Shown: positions 1 to 8,127, counted from the stretch's first letter. The stretch: 64,000 nt of DNA from Bacteroides sp. 43_108 (GCA_001915545.1 MNQS01000135.1:5996-69995), one strand, 5' to 3'. Notes: a model not told the origin generated them from the sequence alone. Made by a program: numbers and translations.

Positions 1-8
1 CATTGTTA

Positions 9-1058
9 TTACTGATCTATCTTGAGCAAACCTCCTGTTACGGTACTGAACGTCACCTTAGTCGTTGCATTCTTGTTGAAAAGCGCTGACATCAGAACAT
101 CCTCTGCTCCAAACTGTCCGAAAGGCAGATCCTCGCTGTAAATGGTAGAAGACGAATTGAAAAGTTTCACCTCTGCCATTCCAGGCATGTTGTAGACAAC
201 TCCTTCAATCTTGCGTTTCTTCTTCTCTTCTTCGGTTGGAACCGGAACAGAATGCAGATTCTTCACACTGACATAATACGGTTCACCAGAAAGGTCGTCA
301 TTGTCAACCAGACCGAGTTTTGAAGAAAAACGGAAAGCAACTTCTTTCTCAACATCAGCATCAGGTGCCAAAGTAAATGTTTCGACAACAGACTCCTGCT
401 CCGTCTTTCCGGTGAAAAGCTGCATCAATGCCTTTTCCTGCTCATCGAGCGACTGCAGAACAATCTGCAGCGAATTGCCGTCCTTTGGCATTGCATCAGC
501 CTCACCGCGTGTGATGCTGTTCTTGCTTTCGCGTACTGCATAAATCTCGCCGGCGGTCAGTTCCGCCATCTTCGATCTGGAATTGGCAGACAATATTTCT
601 TCTGTAAGATACTTTCTTCCACTGAGCTTGTTAACAACCGGTGCAGGAACCTCAACAGCATCAGATGCCACATTCGCCTCTGCATTTATACCTTTGATCA
701 GTCCCTCGTCAGAGAGTCTCACAAATGGAGCAATAGACTTGTCCTTCAGTTTAATGGTATAAACCTTATTCATGTCGGGCACTCCGTATGTAGAAACCTT
801 TATAGACTTGATTTCCCATTTCACCTCAGCCTCTGTCTTAACATTGTTAAGATGCAGATAGCGCTCAGCATATCTGCCGAACTCACCAGGAGTGAATGTA
901 GTCTTGGTCGCAACGACCTGAATCTTCAAAGCTGTTTTAGGAAGGGCATAATTGACGCCCTCTGCTACAACACCGGGATTGAATTTTTCCACTTTTGTCT
1001 GGGCTTCAATTCCAGAAAACGAAGCCAGCAGAGCCAAGAAAAAATATACTCTCTTCAT
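9..1058 (-). CDS. DUF4831 family exported protein
   Basis: A 349-residue protein that starts with a clear Sec signal peptide (MKRVYFFLALLASFSGIEAQ), so it acts outside the cytoplasm. The rest is soluble, with no membrane segment and no catalytic motif I recognise. Length and composition match the DUF4831 family, which is confined mainly to Bacteroidetes and has no established function. It lies 69 bases downstream of nnr on the same strand and is probably co-transcribed with it. The stop codon is at positions 9-11, so the gene is complete. The family assignment is from memory of the family, not from a search. Confidence 0.75.
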   Translation of the reverse strand: MKRVYFFLALLASFSGIEAQTKVEKFNPGVVAEGVNYALPKTALKIQVVATKTTFTPGEFGRYAERYLHLNNVKTEAEVKWEIKSIKVSTYGVPDMNKVYTIKLKDKSIAPFVRLSDEGLIKGINAEANVASDAVEVPAPVVNKLSGRKYLTEEILSANSRSKMAELTAGEIYAVRESKNSITRGEADAMPKDGNSLQIVLQSLDEQEKALMQLFTGKTEQESVVETFTLAPDADVEKEVAFRFSSKLGLVDNDDLSGEPYYVSVKNLHSVPVPTEEEKKKRKIEGVVYNMPGMAEVKLFNSSSTIYSEDLPFGQFGAEDVLMSALFNKNATTKVTFSTVTGGLLKIDQ

Positions 1059-1127
1059 TATAAGATAAAAAGTAAATTACTACAAATCAACATCTGCAAG
1101 AATGCACATTGAAATACACTCTCGCAA

Positions 1128-2642
1128 TTAATGATTTCTCAACATTCTGTAAGCCTTAGGGATGCACTCAACGATATCGCTGGCCATAACTCCTTCTTCC
1201 GACAGTTCTTCAGCCGCAATATCTCCGGCCAGGCCATGCAGATATACTCCAAGACGGCATGCGTCTTCCTGAGAATAATCCTGAGCAAGCAATGACAGAA
1301 TAATGCCTGTAAGCACATCACCGCTTCCGGCTGTAGCCATACCAGGATTACCTGTAGTATTGAAATAGCACTTGCCTTCAGGTGTCACAACGATTGAGTA
1401 TGCACCCTTAATGATGATGTATATCTGCTGATGCACAGCCAATTCGCGCGTACGTTCGAGTTCCTCAAAACTATTTCGCGTTGTACTTATCAGTCCAAAC
1501 AATTCCTTCTTATGAGGCGTCAGAATAGACTTCTTTGGAAGCTGCTGTATCCAACCTCTATGCGAACCGAGAATATTCAGACCGTCAGCATCAATCACGA
1601 TAGGCGATTTTGTCAGCCTTATCTGTTCGATGAACGCCTGCACCGTGTCCGAAGAAGTTCCTATGCCTGGACCTATACCAAGCGCATCGAAACCTCCTGC
1701 ATCAAAAGGTGTGGAGAAGCAATCGCTGTTCGGATCTATATGAAGCACTGCTTCTGGCACTGTTGTCTGAAGAATGCTCACATTATAAAATGGAGTATGC
1801 ACAGTCAATTTGCCTGCACCGGCACGCATGCATGCTCTCGACGCCAATATTGCAGCACCGGCCATAGCCGAACGTCCTGCAACGAGTGCGGCGTGCCCCA
1901 TGCTTCCCTTATGTGCAAATTTTGATCTTTTCTTGAGCAACCGGGCCATTTCGTCGCGTTCTGTGACGAAATACGAGGTTGAAGTAGATGTGGTTTCCGG
2001 GTCTTTCACGCCGATATCCAGCACTTCCCATTCCCCGACATACTGCTCGTTGTCTGGAAAGAAAAACGCCAACTTAGGGAACTGGAACGTGAAGGTATAG
2101 TCAGCCCTCACCACATGATTCATGAAATTATAAGAGTTGTCCTCACACATGAGGCCCGAAGGAACATCTATCGATACGACCGTTGAATGGGAAGAATTGA
2201 TGTACTTCACAACCGAAGCAAATCCTCCGTTCAAAGGACGCGATATACCAGTACCGAAAAGTCCGTCCACAACAAGATCGCCGCGATCAAGCGTAGGAGG
2301 GACAAATTGAGAAGTCACTTCTGTCATTTCCAATCCTGGACATTCAGCCAACCTCTCCTTATTCTTCTGACAATCAGGTGACAAACTTCCATTTATGTTG
2401 AAAAGGAATACCGAAACCTTGTAGCCCGACTGTGAAAGCATACGGGCTACAGCCAACGCATCACCGCCGTTGTTGCCCGAACCAGCAAAAATCTTAACAG
2501 GTGTATCCTTGCCCCAACGCTCCATAATCTTTGAAGCAAAGGCACTGGATGCACGCTCCATCAGTTCGATGGATTCCATAGACCCGCTCTCGATAGTGAA
2601 AGCATCGGCCTCTCTCATTTGTGCTGCTGATAAAATCTTCAT
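1128..2642 (-). CDS. nnr: Bifunctional NAD(P)H-hydrate epimerase / ADP-dependent NAD(P)H-hydrate dehydratase
   Basis: Repairs hydrated NADH and NADPH in the cytosol: the N-terminal YjeF_N domain epimerises the R-hydrate, and the C-terminal ribokinase-like domain dehydrates the S-hydrate using ADP. Visible motifs are AGSGNNGGDALAVARML (epimerase phosphate-binding loop) and GTGISRPL in the N-terminal half, and GPGIG, DADGLNIL, LTPHKKE and ATAGSGDVLTG in the C-terminal half. I place the start at the ATG beginning MKILSAAQMREAD, the usual family N-terminus. An in-frame ATG 45 bases upstream would add a Cys-rich tail untypical of the family. The protein is 504 residues, normal for the fused form. 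It is divergent from hpt. Confidence 0.95.
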   Translation of the reverse strand: MKILSAAQMREADAFTIESGSMESIELMERASSAFASKIMERWGKDTPVKIFAGSGNNGGDALAVARMLSQSGYKVSVFLFNINGSLSPDCQKNKERLAECPGLEMTEVTSQFVPPTLDRGDLVVDGLFGTGISRPLNGGFASVVKYINSSHSTVVSIDVPSGLMCEDNSYNFMNHVVRADYTFTFQFPKLAFFFPDNEQYVGEWEVLDIGVKDPETTSTSTSYFVTERDEMARLLKKRSKFAHKGSMGHAALVAGRSAMAGAAILASRACMRAGAGKLTVHTPFYNVSILQTTVPEAVLHIDPNSDCFSTPFDAGGFDALGIGPGIGTSSDTVQAFIEQIRLTKSPIVIDADGLNILGSHRGWIQQLPKKSILTPHKKELFGLISTTRNSFEELERTRELAVHQQIYIIIKGAYSIVVTPEGKCYFNTTGNPGMATAGSGDVLTGIILSLLAQDYSQEDACRLGVYLHGLAGDIAAEELSEEGVMASDIVECIPKAYRMLRNH

Positions 2643-2646
2643 GTTG

Positions 2647-2654
2647 CAAAAATA
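2647..2654 (-). promoter_or_regulatory. Candidate -7 box TATTTTTG of nnr, abutting the start codon
   Basis: On the minus strand the sequence TATTTTTG fits TAnnTTTG and ends only four bases before the nnr ATG. If used, transcription would begin at or next to the start codon and give a leaderless message. No good TTTG lies at the usual -33 distance. Confidence 0.35.
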
Positions 2655-2696
2655 ACAAAACGAACCCATTATTATGCCAAACTCCATACAAAACCG

Positions 2697-2704
2697 TATA
2701 TTTG
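2697..2704 (+). promoter_or_regulatory. -7 box TATATTTG of hpt
   Basis: A perfect TAnnTTTG match 38 bases before the hpt ATG. The -33 element is poor. The promoter lies back to back with that of nnr within about 100 bases. Confidence 0.55.
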
Positions 2705-2742
2705 CACGGTTTTTTTCACATTATTGACGTCTTTACAATAGA

Positions 2743-3279
2743 ATGATCAGAATTAAAGACAAAAGTTTCATCCTGTCCATTACGGATGAAACCATACAAG
2801 AAAAAGTTAAGACTGTGGCTCAGAACATAAGCCACGATTTCTGTGGCGAACAGCCGGTAATGATCTGCATTCTCAACGGAGCATTCATGTTCGCCGCCGA
2901 CCTCGTGCGTTATCTGACAATACAGCCGGACATCATTTTTGCCAAATTCGCCTCATACGAAGGAATCGACACTACAGGAAACGTCAAAGAACTTATTGGT
3001 GTCAATGCCGATCTCAAAGGACGCAAGGTAATCATTGTGGAAGATATTGTAGACACCGGCACCACCCTCAAACATATTCAGAAAGAACTGCAAGGCAGAG
3101 GAGCAATCGAGGTCAAAACCGCATCACTGCTTGTAAAGCCAGGCAAGCTGAAAGAGGATGTGAAAGTGGACTACTGCGCAATGGAAATACCCGACGACTT
3201 CATTGTAGGCTACGGCATGGACTACGACGGACTTGGGCGCAACCTGAAAGACATATATACGGTTGAAGAAGACCAATGA
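2743..3279 (+). CDS. hpt: Hypoxanthine phosphoribosyltransferase
   Basis: Purine salvage enzyme: it transfers phosphoribose from PRPP to hypoxanthine (and usually guanine), giving IMP or GMP in the cytosol. The PRPP-binding signature VIIVEDIVDTGTTL is at about residues 96-109, and ICILNGAFMFAADLVR (residues 42-57) is the family's N-terminal PPi loop region. The 178-residue length is normal. It starts 38 bases after a TATATTTG box and is followed 58 bases later by adk, an arrangement common in Bacteroidales, so both purine genes are probably in one transcript. In many relatives obgE follows adk; here it does not. Confidence 0.95.
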   Translation: MIRIKDKSFILSITDETIQEKVKTVAQNISHDFCGEQPVMICILNGAFMFAADLVRYLTIQPDIIFAKFASYEGIDTTGNVKELIGVNADLKGRKVIIVEDIVDTGTTLKHIQKELQGRGAIEVKTASLLVKPGKLKEDVKVDYCAMEIPDDFIVGYGMDYDGLGRNLKDIYTVEEDQ

Positions 3280-3337
3280 AGAGAATAATGTTTATACAAC
3301 ATAAATATAATTAATCACAAAAAACAACGACAAAATA

Positions 3338-3913
3338 ATGAAGAACATCATCATTTTCGGTGCCCCAGGCTCAGGCAAAGGCACATACAGCGACGAAATC
3401 GTCAGCAAGTACGGAATGGGACACATCTCTACAGGAGACGTGCTCAGAGGTGAAATCAAGAACGGCACAGAGCTCGGAAAGATAGCTAAAGGCTACATCG
3501 ACAACGGACAGCTCATTCCTGACGAACTCATGATCGACATCCTCGCTAAGACATACGATGCACAGACTCCAGGAAAAGGTGTGATTTTCGACGGATTCCC
3601 ACGTACAATCGCACAGGCAGAGGCTCTCAAGAAGATGCTCGCAGAGCGCAACACAGACATGGGCATGATGATTGAACTCGTTGTTGACGAGGAAACTCTC
3701 ATGGCTAGACTTCTCAACAGAGCTAAGGAACAGGGACGTGCTGACGACAACGAAGAGACAATCAAGAAGCGTTTCGAAGTGTACAGAAATCAGACTGCTC
3801 CACTTTCTGACTGGTTCGAGAAGGAAGGACTCCGCCACACATTCACTTGGAAGGGTTCAAAGGAACAGATGCTTGAAGACATCTTCAATGCTATCGATGC
3901 TGAAAACAAATAA
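3338..3913 (+). CDS. adk: Adenylate kinase (short form)
   Basis: Interconverts ATP + AMP and 2 ADP in the cytosol. The P-loop GAPGSGKGT is at residues 8-16, HISTGDVLR (AMP-binding) follows at about residue 29, and GFPRT at about 85-89. The LID segment is short (RAKEQGRADDNEETIKKR) and lacks the four-Cys zinc site, so this is the 191-residue short type usual in Bacteroidetes. It is the second gene after hpt. A strong hairpin terminator lies about 90 bases after the stop. Codon use is strongly biased, consistent with high expression. Confidence 0.96.
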   Translation: MKNIIIFGAPGSGKGTYSDEIVSKYGMGHISTGDVLRGEIKNGTELGKIAKGYIDNGQLIPDELMIDILAKTYDAQTPGKGVIFDGFPRTIAQAEALKKMLAERNTDMGMMIELVVDEETLMARLLNRAKEQGRADDNEETIKKRFEVYRNQTAPLSDWFEKEGLRHTFTWKGSKEQMLEDIFNAIDAENK

Positions 3914-4000
3914 AGCATCTGAACTGATTGAAAAATCAAAAGGTCTGATGAAACTCAATTCGGACCTTACAACACTTTGAGGCCAAGTCCTTAAGATACG

Positions 4001-4044
4001 AAGCGTGCATAATGGACAAACATTGTCCATACGCACGCTTTTTT
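4001..4044 (+). terminator. Rho-independent terminator after adk containing an inner palindrome
   Basis: The outer arms AAGCGTGC and GCACGCTT pair perfectly and are followed by a run of six T. The inner arms ATGGACAA and TTGTCCAT, separated by ACA, pair as well, giving one long stem. The structure ends only 28 bases before the Crp/Fnr gene, so it may also control that gene. Confidence 0.85.
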
Positions 4045-4072
4045 CAATCCACCTTCCGCACCACTGGAAATC

Positions 4073-4657
4073 ATGAAAAACAATCTAAACGAATATCGGC
4101 TCACAGACATCGACCTGTCAGCTCTTCGCGACTTCATCATCAGTCAAGGCACTACAAGAATCATACAGAAGAAGGAATATCTTCTTCAGCAGGGCGACAT
4201 GTGCAGACATGTAGGGTACATATCAGAAGGCATGTTCCGATACAAAAGGCTTGACAGCAACGGAGACGAACACATCACCGGTTACAGTCTCGAAGGTGAC
4301 CTTGTCGGCGAATACAGTTCATGTCTCTGCGGACGTCCGTCGCTCAGCAGTATACAGGCCATAAAAGACAGCCGTGTACATCTCATCACATATACGGAAC
4401 TCGAACAGTTCTGGAACTCCTCGCCCGAGAATCAGCGCATCGGAAGAATCCTTGCCGAACAGCTCTTCGCCATGACATACCGAAGGCTTACAGACTCATA
4501 CTGCTGCACGGCTGAGGAAAGATACATAGACTTCATGAACAGATATCCGGACCTTAAGGAACTCATTCCACTGAAAGAAATTGCATCATTTATCGGCGTC
4601 ACACCAGAGACCGTCAGCGCAATACGCAAGAAACTGCTCAAGACCGACAAATCTTGA
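4073..4657 (+). CDS. Crp/Fnr family transcriptional regulator
   Basis: A 194-residue protein with a cyclic-nucleotide-binding-like jelly roll (about residues 20-120; GYSLEGDLVGEYSSCL sits where the ligand pocket lies) and a C-terminal winged HTH (about 150-190, IPLKEIASFIGVTPETVSAI). The conserved Arg/Ser pair of cAMP binders is not evident and there is no Fnr-type Cys cluster, so the ligand is unknown. Such short Crp-like proteins are numerous in Bacteroidetes. It lies directly behind the adk terminator with almost no space for its own promoter, and 70 bases before a dehydrogenase gene in the same direction that it may control. Confidence 0.88.
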   Translation: MKNNLNEYRLTDIDLSALRDFIISQGTTRIIQKKEYLLQQGDMCRHVGYISEGMFRYKRLDSNGDEHITGYSLEGDLVGEYSSCLCGRPSLSSIQAIKDSRVHLITYTELEQFWNSSPENQRIGRILAEQLFAMTYRRLTDSYCCTAEERYIDFMNRYPDLKELIPLKEIASFIGVTPETVSAIRKKLLKTDKS

Positions 4658-4727
4658 AATATTTAAAGAAAAATGCCGATTCACAGGTATACCTTTGCTC
4701 CACTAAACAAAAAAGGCAGAATATCAA

Positions 4728-5444
4728 ATGGAAAAAGTAATCATCATCGGAGCATCATCGGGTATTGGAAGAGAGGTCGCCCTGCTCTACTCGGAAACAG
4801 AAGCAAGAATCGGCATAATGGGAAGAAGGGAAAACAAGCTCAAGGAACTGGCATCCAGTGCACCGGACAAATTCATAGCCAAAGCATGCGATATATCGGA
4901 CACGACAAGCACAGAACATGCTTTGACAGAGCTGACCGAAAAGCTGGGCGGTATGGACACAATCATTGTAAGCGCAGGCACTGGAGAACTGAACGATGCT
5001 CTGGAATATAGTCCTGAAGCAAGAACCATAGCAACGAACATTGTCGGATGGACGTACATAATAGACTGGAGCGTAAGACACTTCATAAAGCAGGGCTACG
5101 GTCATCTGGCAGTCATCACTTCGGTCGGAGGCCTGAGGGGCAACGGCACCGCACCTGCATACAATGCCTCAAAAGCTTACCAGATAAACTACACAGAGGG
5201 AATCAGACAAAAAATCTTCAAGTTGAAACTTCCCATATACATAACCGACATCCGACCGGGATTTGTAGACACAGCCATGGCAAAAGGCGAAGGTCTCTTC
5301 TGGATTGCTCCAGTTGAAACTGCAGGAAAACAAATATTCCGAGCCATGAAAAACAAGAAAAAGACCATCTACATCACCAAACGCTGGAAACTGATAGCAT
5401 TCATTCTGAAAGCAGTTCCTTCATTCTTATATTGCAGAATCTAA
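4728..5444 (+). CDS. Short-chain dehydrogenase/reductase (SDR)
   Basis: NAD(P)-dependent oxidoreductase with the classical SDR fold, 238 residues. The Rossmann loop GASSGIG is at residues 7-13, VSAG stands for the NNAG motif at about 85-88, and the catalytic Ser lies in ITSVGG and the Tyr/Lys pair in YNASK at about residues 144-148. The C-terminus is hydrophobic and basic (IAFILKAVPSFLY), which might touch the membrane. The substrate cannot be read from the sequence. It follows the Crp/Fnr gene and probably shares its transcript. Confidence 0.88.
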   Translation: MEKVIIIGASSGIGREVALLYSETEARIGIMGRRENKLKELASSAPDKFIAKACDISDTTSTEHALTELTEKLGGMDTIIVSAGTGELNDALEYSPEARTIATNIVGWTYIIDWSVRHFIKQGYGHLAVITSVGGLRGNGTAPAYNASKAYQINYTEGIRQKIFKLKLPIYITDIRPGFVDTAMAKGEGLFWIAPVETAGKQIFRAMKNKKKTIYITKRWKLIAFILKAVPSFLYCRI

Positions 5445-5499
5445 TCATACATAAGAAACATAAGTGAAAAAACGTACATAAGCCTCTAACAGAAAATCT

Positions 5500-5555
5500 G
5501 CGAGGGCTCACAGCAAAGAACATACGCGCTCGAAATTTTTGCCGTGAGCCCTCGC
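5500..5555. repeat. Intergenic repeat element, copy 1 (GCGAGGGCTC blocks)
   Basis: The inverted arms GCGAGGGCTCAC (5500-5511) and GTGAGCCCTCGC (5544-5555) match perfectly. A third related block, CGCGCTCG, lies between them near 5525-5532. Related elements occur near 23149 and 53155. Confidence 0.75.
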
Positions 5556-5706
5556 AATTATGCCTGCACAGATGTACAGACACAGAATAAGAGAACAAAC
5601 AAATACATGAAAGCTGACAGGATACACAAACATGTTTATGTATGGCAAACAATAGTTCCATGTGACCGTAAATCCCTATCAGACTGAAAAAAAAACAGAA
5701 GAAACT

Positions 5707-5738
5707 ATTGACAAAACAGATTTCAGTAGATATATTTG
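5707..5738 (+). promoter_or_regulatory. Bacteroidetes-type promoter
   Basis: ATTG (5707-5710), 20 bases, then TATATTTG (5731-5738). The expected start is near 5744. No long gene follows until 6145. Confidence 0.65.
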
Positions 5739-5809
5739 CAGGCATGAAGGCTTCGCATGCCGAATTATTGAAGTACGAAGCAACATAACATAAAACAACA
5801 AAAAACATT

Positions 5810-5866
5810 ATGTCAAAGAAGTTCAACAACAGATTCTTAGGATTTGCCCCACCGCAGTTGCGGTGA
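5810..5866 (+). CDS. Candidate 18-residue small ORF
   Basis: An ATG-initiated frame encoding MSKKFNNRFLGFAPPQLR, located about 65 bases after a good promoter and preceded by an A-rich stretch like those before many Bacteroidetes genes. Its last codons overlap a hairpin (CACCGC, loop AGTT, GCGGTG, 5849-5864). I do not recognise the peptide. It could be a leader peptide, a small protein or chance. Confidence 0.3.
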   Translation: MSKKFNNRFLGFAPPQLR

Positions 5867-5877
5867 ATGTAAGGCAG

Positions 5878-5964
5878 ATGAACGTGGTGCGCAGTTTTGT
5901 ATACGCAACGGAAAAACAGCTCCACACAAATCTGCCGGATACACTTTCGGGCAAATGTAAATGA
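5878..5964 (+). CDS. Candidate 28-residue small ORF
   Basis: ATG-initiated frame beginning MNVVRSFVYATEKQLH and ending in LSGKCK, 11 bases after the stop of the 18-codon frame and in the same presumed transcript. No homology is recognised. It is listed because the presumed transcript has no other coding content; chance is quite possible. Confidence 0.15.
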   Translation: MNVVRSFVYATEKQLHTNLPDTLSGKCK

Positions 5965-6028
5965 AGAATCTATGCTGCAGAATTATCTGTGGCCGTAGGT
6001 GTTGTGTTCTTTGACATTTGAGTTTTTC

Positions 6029-6068
6029 ACTCCAGCTTCAGATGGGAAGCCGGAGTTATTCTTTTTGC
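6029..6068 (+). terminator. Rho-independent terminator
   Basis: ACTCC-A-GCTTC pairs with GAAGC-C-GGAGT (one internal mismatch), loop AGATGG, followed by TATTCTTTTT. It is the first of two terminators in a row. Confidence 0.75.
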
Positions 6069-6071
6069 TAT

Positions 6072-6106
6072 GCTTTCCCCCGCAGTAGAGGAAAGCTGAT
6101 TTTTTA
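6072..6106 (+). terminator. Second terminator-like hairpin before the AAA+ gene
   Basis: GCTTTCC pairs with GGAAAGC and is followed after TGA by a run of six T. It ends 38 bases before the AAA+ start codon, so it could work as an attenuator. Confidence 0.65.
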
Positions 6107-6144
6107 TACTAAAATCTAAATCACAATCAAACATTTGTTGTTTT

Positions 6145-8058
6145 ATGAAAAATAATCATGTTTTACGCATTATGCGTGCCTCAGAAGAAAATACTTGTAC
6201 ACAGGAATTTGTAGACTACACGATGAGAGCCGAAATAAGGTTCTCGAGTTACGTATATTTCGTTAAGGAGATTTCAATCTTCGTTTACGACGCACACAGA
6301 CAGCTTGCAGGGAAAAGCACTCTGCAAGTGAGGAAGAATCAGAAAAAAGTGAAAGTGTGCCAGTTCGAAATAGCAACAGACCATGTATGGGAAGAAGGCA
6401 GATACATGGTGCACATCATGTGCAACGGTATATACAGATGGCTGGCTGAAATCAACATCGGCGATGAGTGCTGCGACGGAGGCAGTTATGCAAGAGCTGA
6501 AATGAAAAATTTCAGCGAATATGGTGCCGAGAAACTTTTCGCAGAAGAACTAAGACACAAATCGTGGTGGACAAGATTGAAAAGCGAAAGGGTGAGCACA
6601 CGTCTGGCCGGAGAACTGGTGGAAAAGCTCTATATACAGAGATGCTTGGTTGAAGACGGTGCATGCAGCCAGACTCCTCACATGATTGTAAGCGGAAAGA
6701 AATACGATGCCATATTTTTTGCAATGTTCATTTTATCCGCTTATGTGACGGACGACAACATAAAGGCCCGCTTCAGATTGTCTCTTGATGATCTGATACA
6801 CGGCATAGTCAGCCTGGACGAACTTACGGTGCAGATACAGACGCACAAAGTGGTGGCTATGGCTATAACCAAGGCTGAATACAACGACAATCTGGTATCG
6901 AAGCTGGATGAACTAGCCGGCATTATAAATAACGGTGATTTCAACAATTCAACATTCATTTTCTACGGTGAGACTGAAAATATAGTTGATTTCAGAAGCA
7001 ACTGCAAAGCCATCGATGAACTTTTAGGAGACGCTAACACGTTCTGCACAACAGACAGTGAAACGTATGCCGACAGCGTAGAAGACGAAGATTTCAAACT
7101 CTTTGAAGAAACGTTTGAGGAATACAAATCTGATTGCACGCCTGAAATCAAGGAAGAAAACGTTGACAACGGTATGCATGCAGAAACAGAACTGCAGAAA
7201 CTGATTGGTCTGGAAAAGCTGAAAAACGGAATACACGAAGCACGCATGCAGGCTCTTTTTCAGAAAGAAAGGCGCATGCTATGCCTGGAAAGTTTGACTG
7301 ACAACAGGCATCACATGCTCTTCATGGGAGGACCGGGGACTGGAAAAACTACTGTTGCAAGACTTGTCGGAAAGATGTACCACAGCATGGGACTGCTCAG
7401 CAAAGGTCATACTGTCGAAACAGACCGCACAAAACTTTTAGGCAAGTTCATAGGACATACGGAAGACAACATGAAAGAAATCATTGAGAAGGCACGTGGA
7501 GGCGTGCTGTTCATTGATGAAGCATATACTCTGATTGACAGTGGCGATGACTCCAACGACTTCGGCAAGGAGGTGCTGAATTCTCTGCTGACTGTTCTGT
7601 CAGAACCCAATCCTGACATGATAGTAATATTGGCCGGATATGAGGACAAGATGATGAATCTGTTGAAGTTCAATCAGGGACTGAAAGACAGATTTCCGCT
7701 TTGCTTCCGTTTCGAGCATTACACAAAGCAGGAACTTATGGAAATATGCCATGCAATACTGAAAGAACGCAATTTCATATTGACCAAAGAGGCTGAAAGA
7801 AGAATAGAAAACATTATAGAGAAAGCTGTGGCACAACGCGACAGATACTTCGGAAACGGAAGGTGGATTCACAATCTGATAGAACACGGAGTAATAAAAA
7901 GCATGGCCAAACGTGTTATGTCGACTCCGCACAATCCATACGACAGCCACCTGCTTTGCACAATTGAGGAAAGTGATGTAATAGACACAGAACTCAACTA
8001 TATCGGATGCAGCACAGTGAGCATTGCACCTCCTAGACACATTGGATTCACGGCTTGA
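6145..8058 (+). CDS. AAA+ ATPase of the CbxX/CfqX (SpoVK-like) type with a unique N-terminal region
   Basis: A 637-residue protein. The C-terminal third is a CbxX-type AAA+ module: Walker A GGPGTGKTT at about residue 395, Walker B VLFIDEAYTL at about 455, sensor-1 region VILAGYED at about 494, and arginine-finger region LKDRFP at about 512. The first 110 residues look like a beta-rich domain (alternating hydrophobics, then IYRWLAEINIGDE). The middle (about 110-350) is mostly helical and acidic, with no motif I know. AAA+ proteins of this group remodel or activate other proteins, but the partner is unknown here. It stands alone, behind a long leader-like region with two terminators. Confidence 0.85.
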   Translation: MKNNHVLRIMRASEENTCTQEFVDYTMRAEIRFSSYVYFVKEISIFVYDAHRQLAGKSTLQVRKNQKKVKVCQFEIATDHVWEEGRYMVHIMCNGIYRWLAEINIGDECCDGGSYARAEMKNFSEYGAEKLFAEELRHKSWWTRLKSERVSTRLAGELVEKLYIQRCLVEDGACSQTPHMIVSGKKYDAIFFAMFILSAYVTDDNIKARFRLSLDDLIHGIVSLDELTVQIQTHKVVAMAITKAEYNDNLVSKLDELAGIINNGDFNNSTFIFYGETENIVDFRSNCKAIDELLGDANTFCTTDSETYADSVEDEDFKLFEETFEEYKSDCTPEIKEENVDNGMHAETELQKLIGLEKLKNGIHEARMQALFQKERRMLCLESLTDNRHHMLFMGGPGTGKTTVARLVGKMYHSMGLLSKGHTVETDRTKLLGKFIGHTEDNMKEIIEKARGGVLFIDEAYTLIDSGDDSNDFGKEVLNSLLTVLSEPNPDMIVILAGYEDKMMNLLKFNQGLKDRFPLCFRFEHYTKQELMEICHAILKERNFILTKEAERRIENIIEKAVAQRDRYFGNGRWIHNLIEHGVIKSMAKRVMSTPHNPYDSHLLCTIEESDVIDTELNYIGCSTVSIAPPRHIGFTA

Positions 8059-8093
8059 AAATGGCGATTAGAGAAATGCAAACAACAAGAAAA

Positions 8094-8127
8094 GGGATGG
8101 TGGCTGATATACTAATGCCACCATCCC
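8094..8127 (-). terminator. Terminator of the bat operon (possibly bidirectional)
   Basis: Perfect 11-base arms GGGATGGTGGC and GCCACCATCCC with a 12-base loop. On the minus strand TTTTCTTGTTGTTT follows, as expected for a terminator of the long minus-strand operon. It also lies just after the plus-strand AAA+ gene. Confidence 0.8.

Larger units (their letters stand above)
5445..6144. other. 700-base gene-free stretch with repeat element, promoter, tiny ORFs and two terminators
   Basis: From left to right: a GCGAGGGCTC-type repeat element (5500-5555), a good promoter (5707-5738), an 18-codon reading frame (5810-5866), a 28-codon frame (5878-5964), and two consecutive hairpins with T-runs (6029-6068 and 6072-6106), ending 38 bases before the AAA+ gene. 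A 174-codon minus-strand frame crosses part of this stretch, but its Cys-, Phe- and His-rich product looks like chance. The stretch could encode a small RNA or a long attenuated leader. Confidence 0.5.

Noticed and set aside
1810..2100. Plus-strand frame within nnr
   Set aside because: It is a shadow of the conserved nnr coding sequence with no start context or domain of its own.
5500..5555. The block repeats as a CRISPR array
   Set aside because: Blocks are only about 10 bases, alternate in orientation, number three or four per site, and no cas gene is nearby.
5401..5925. 174-codon minus-strand frame between the SDR and AAA+ genes
   Set aside because: It overlaps the SDR gene end, a repeat element and a promoter, and its Cys/Phe/His-rich product resembles nothing known.
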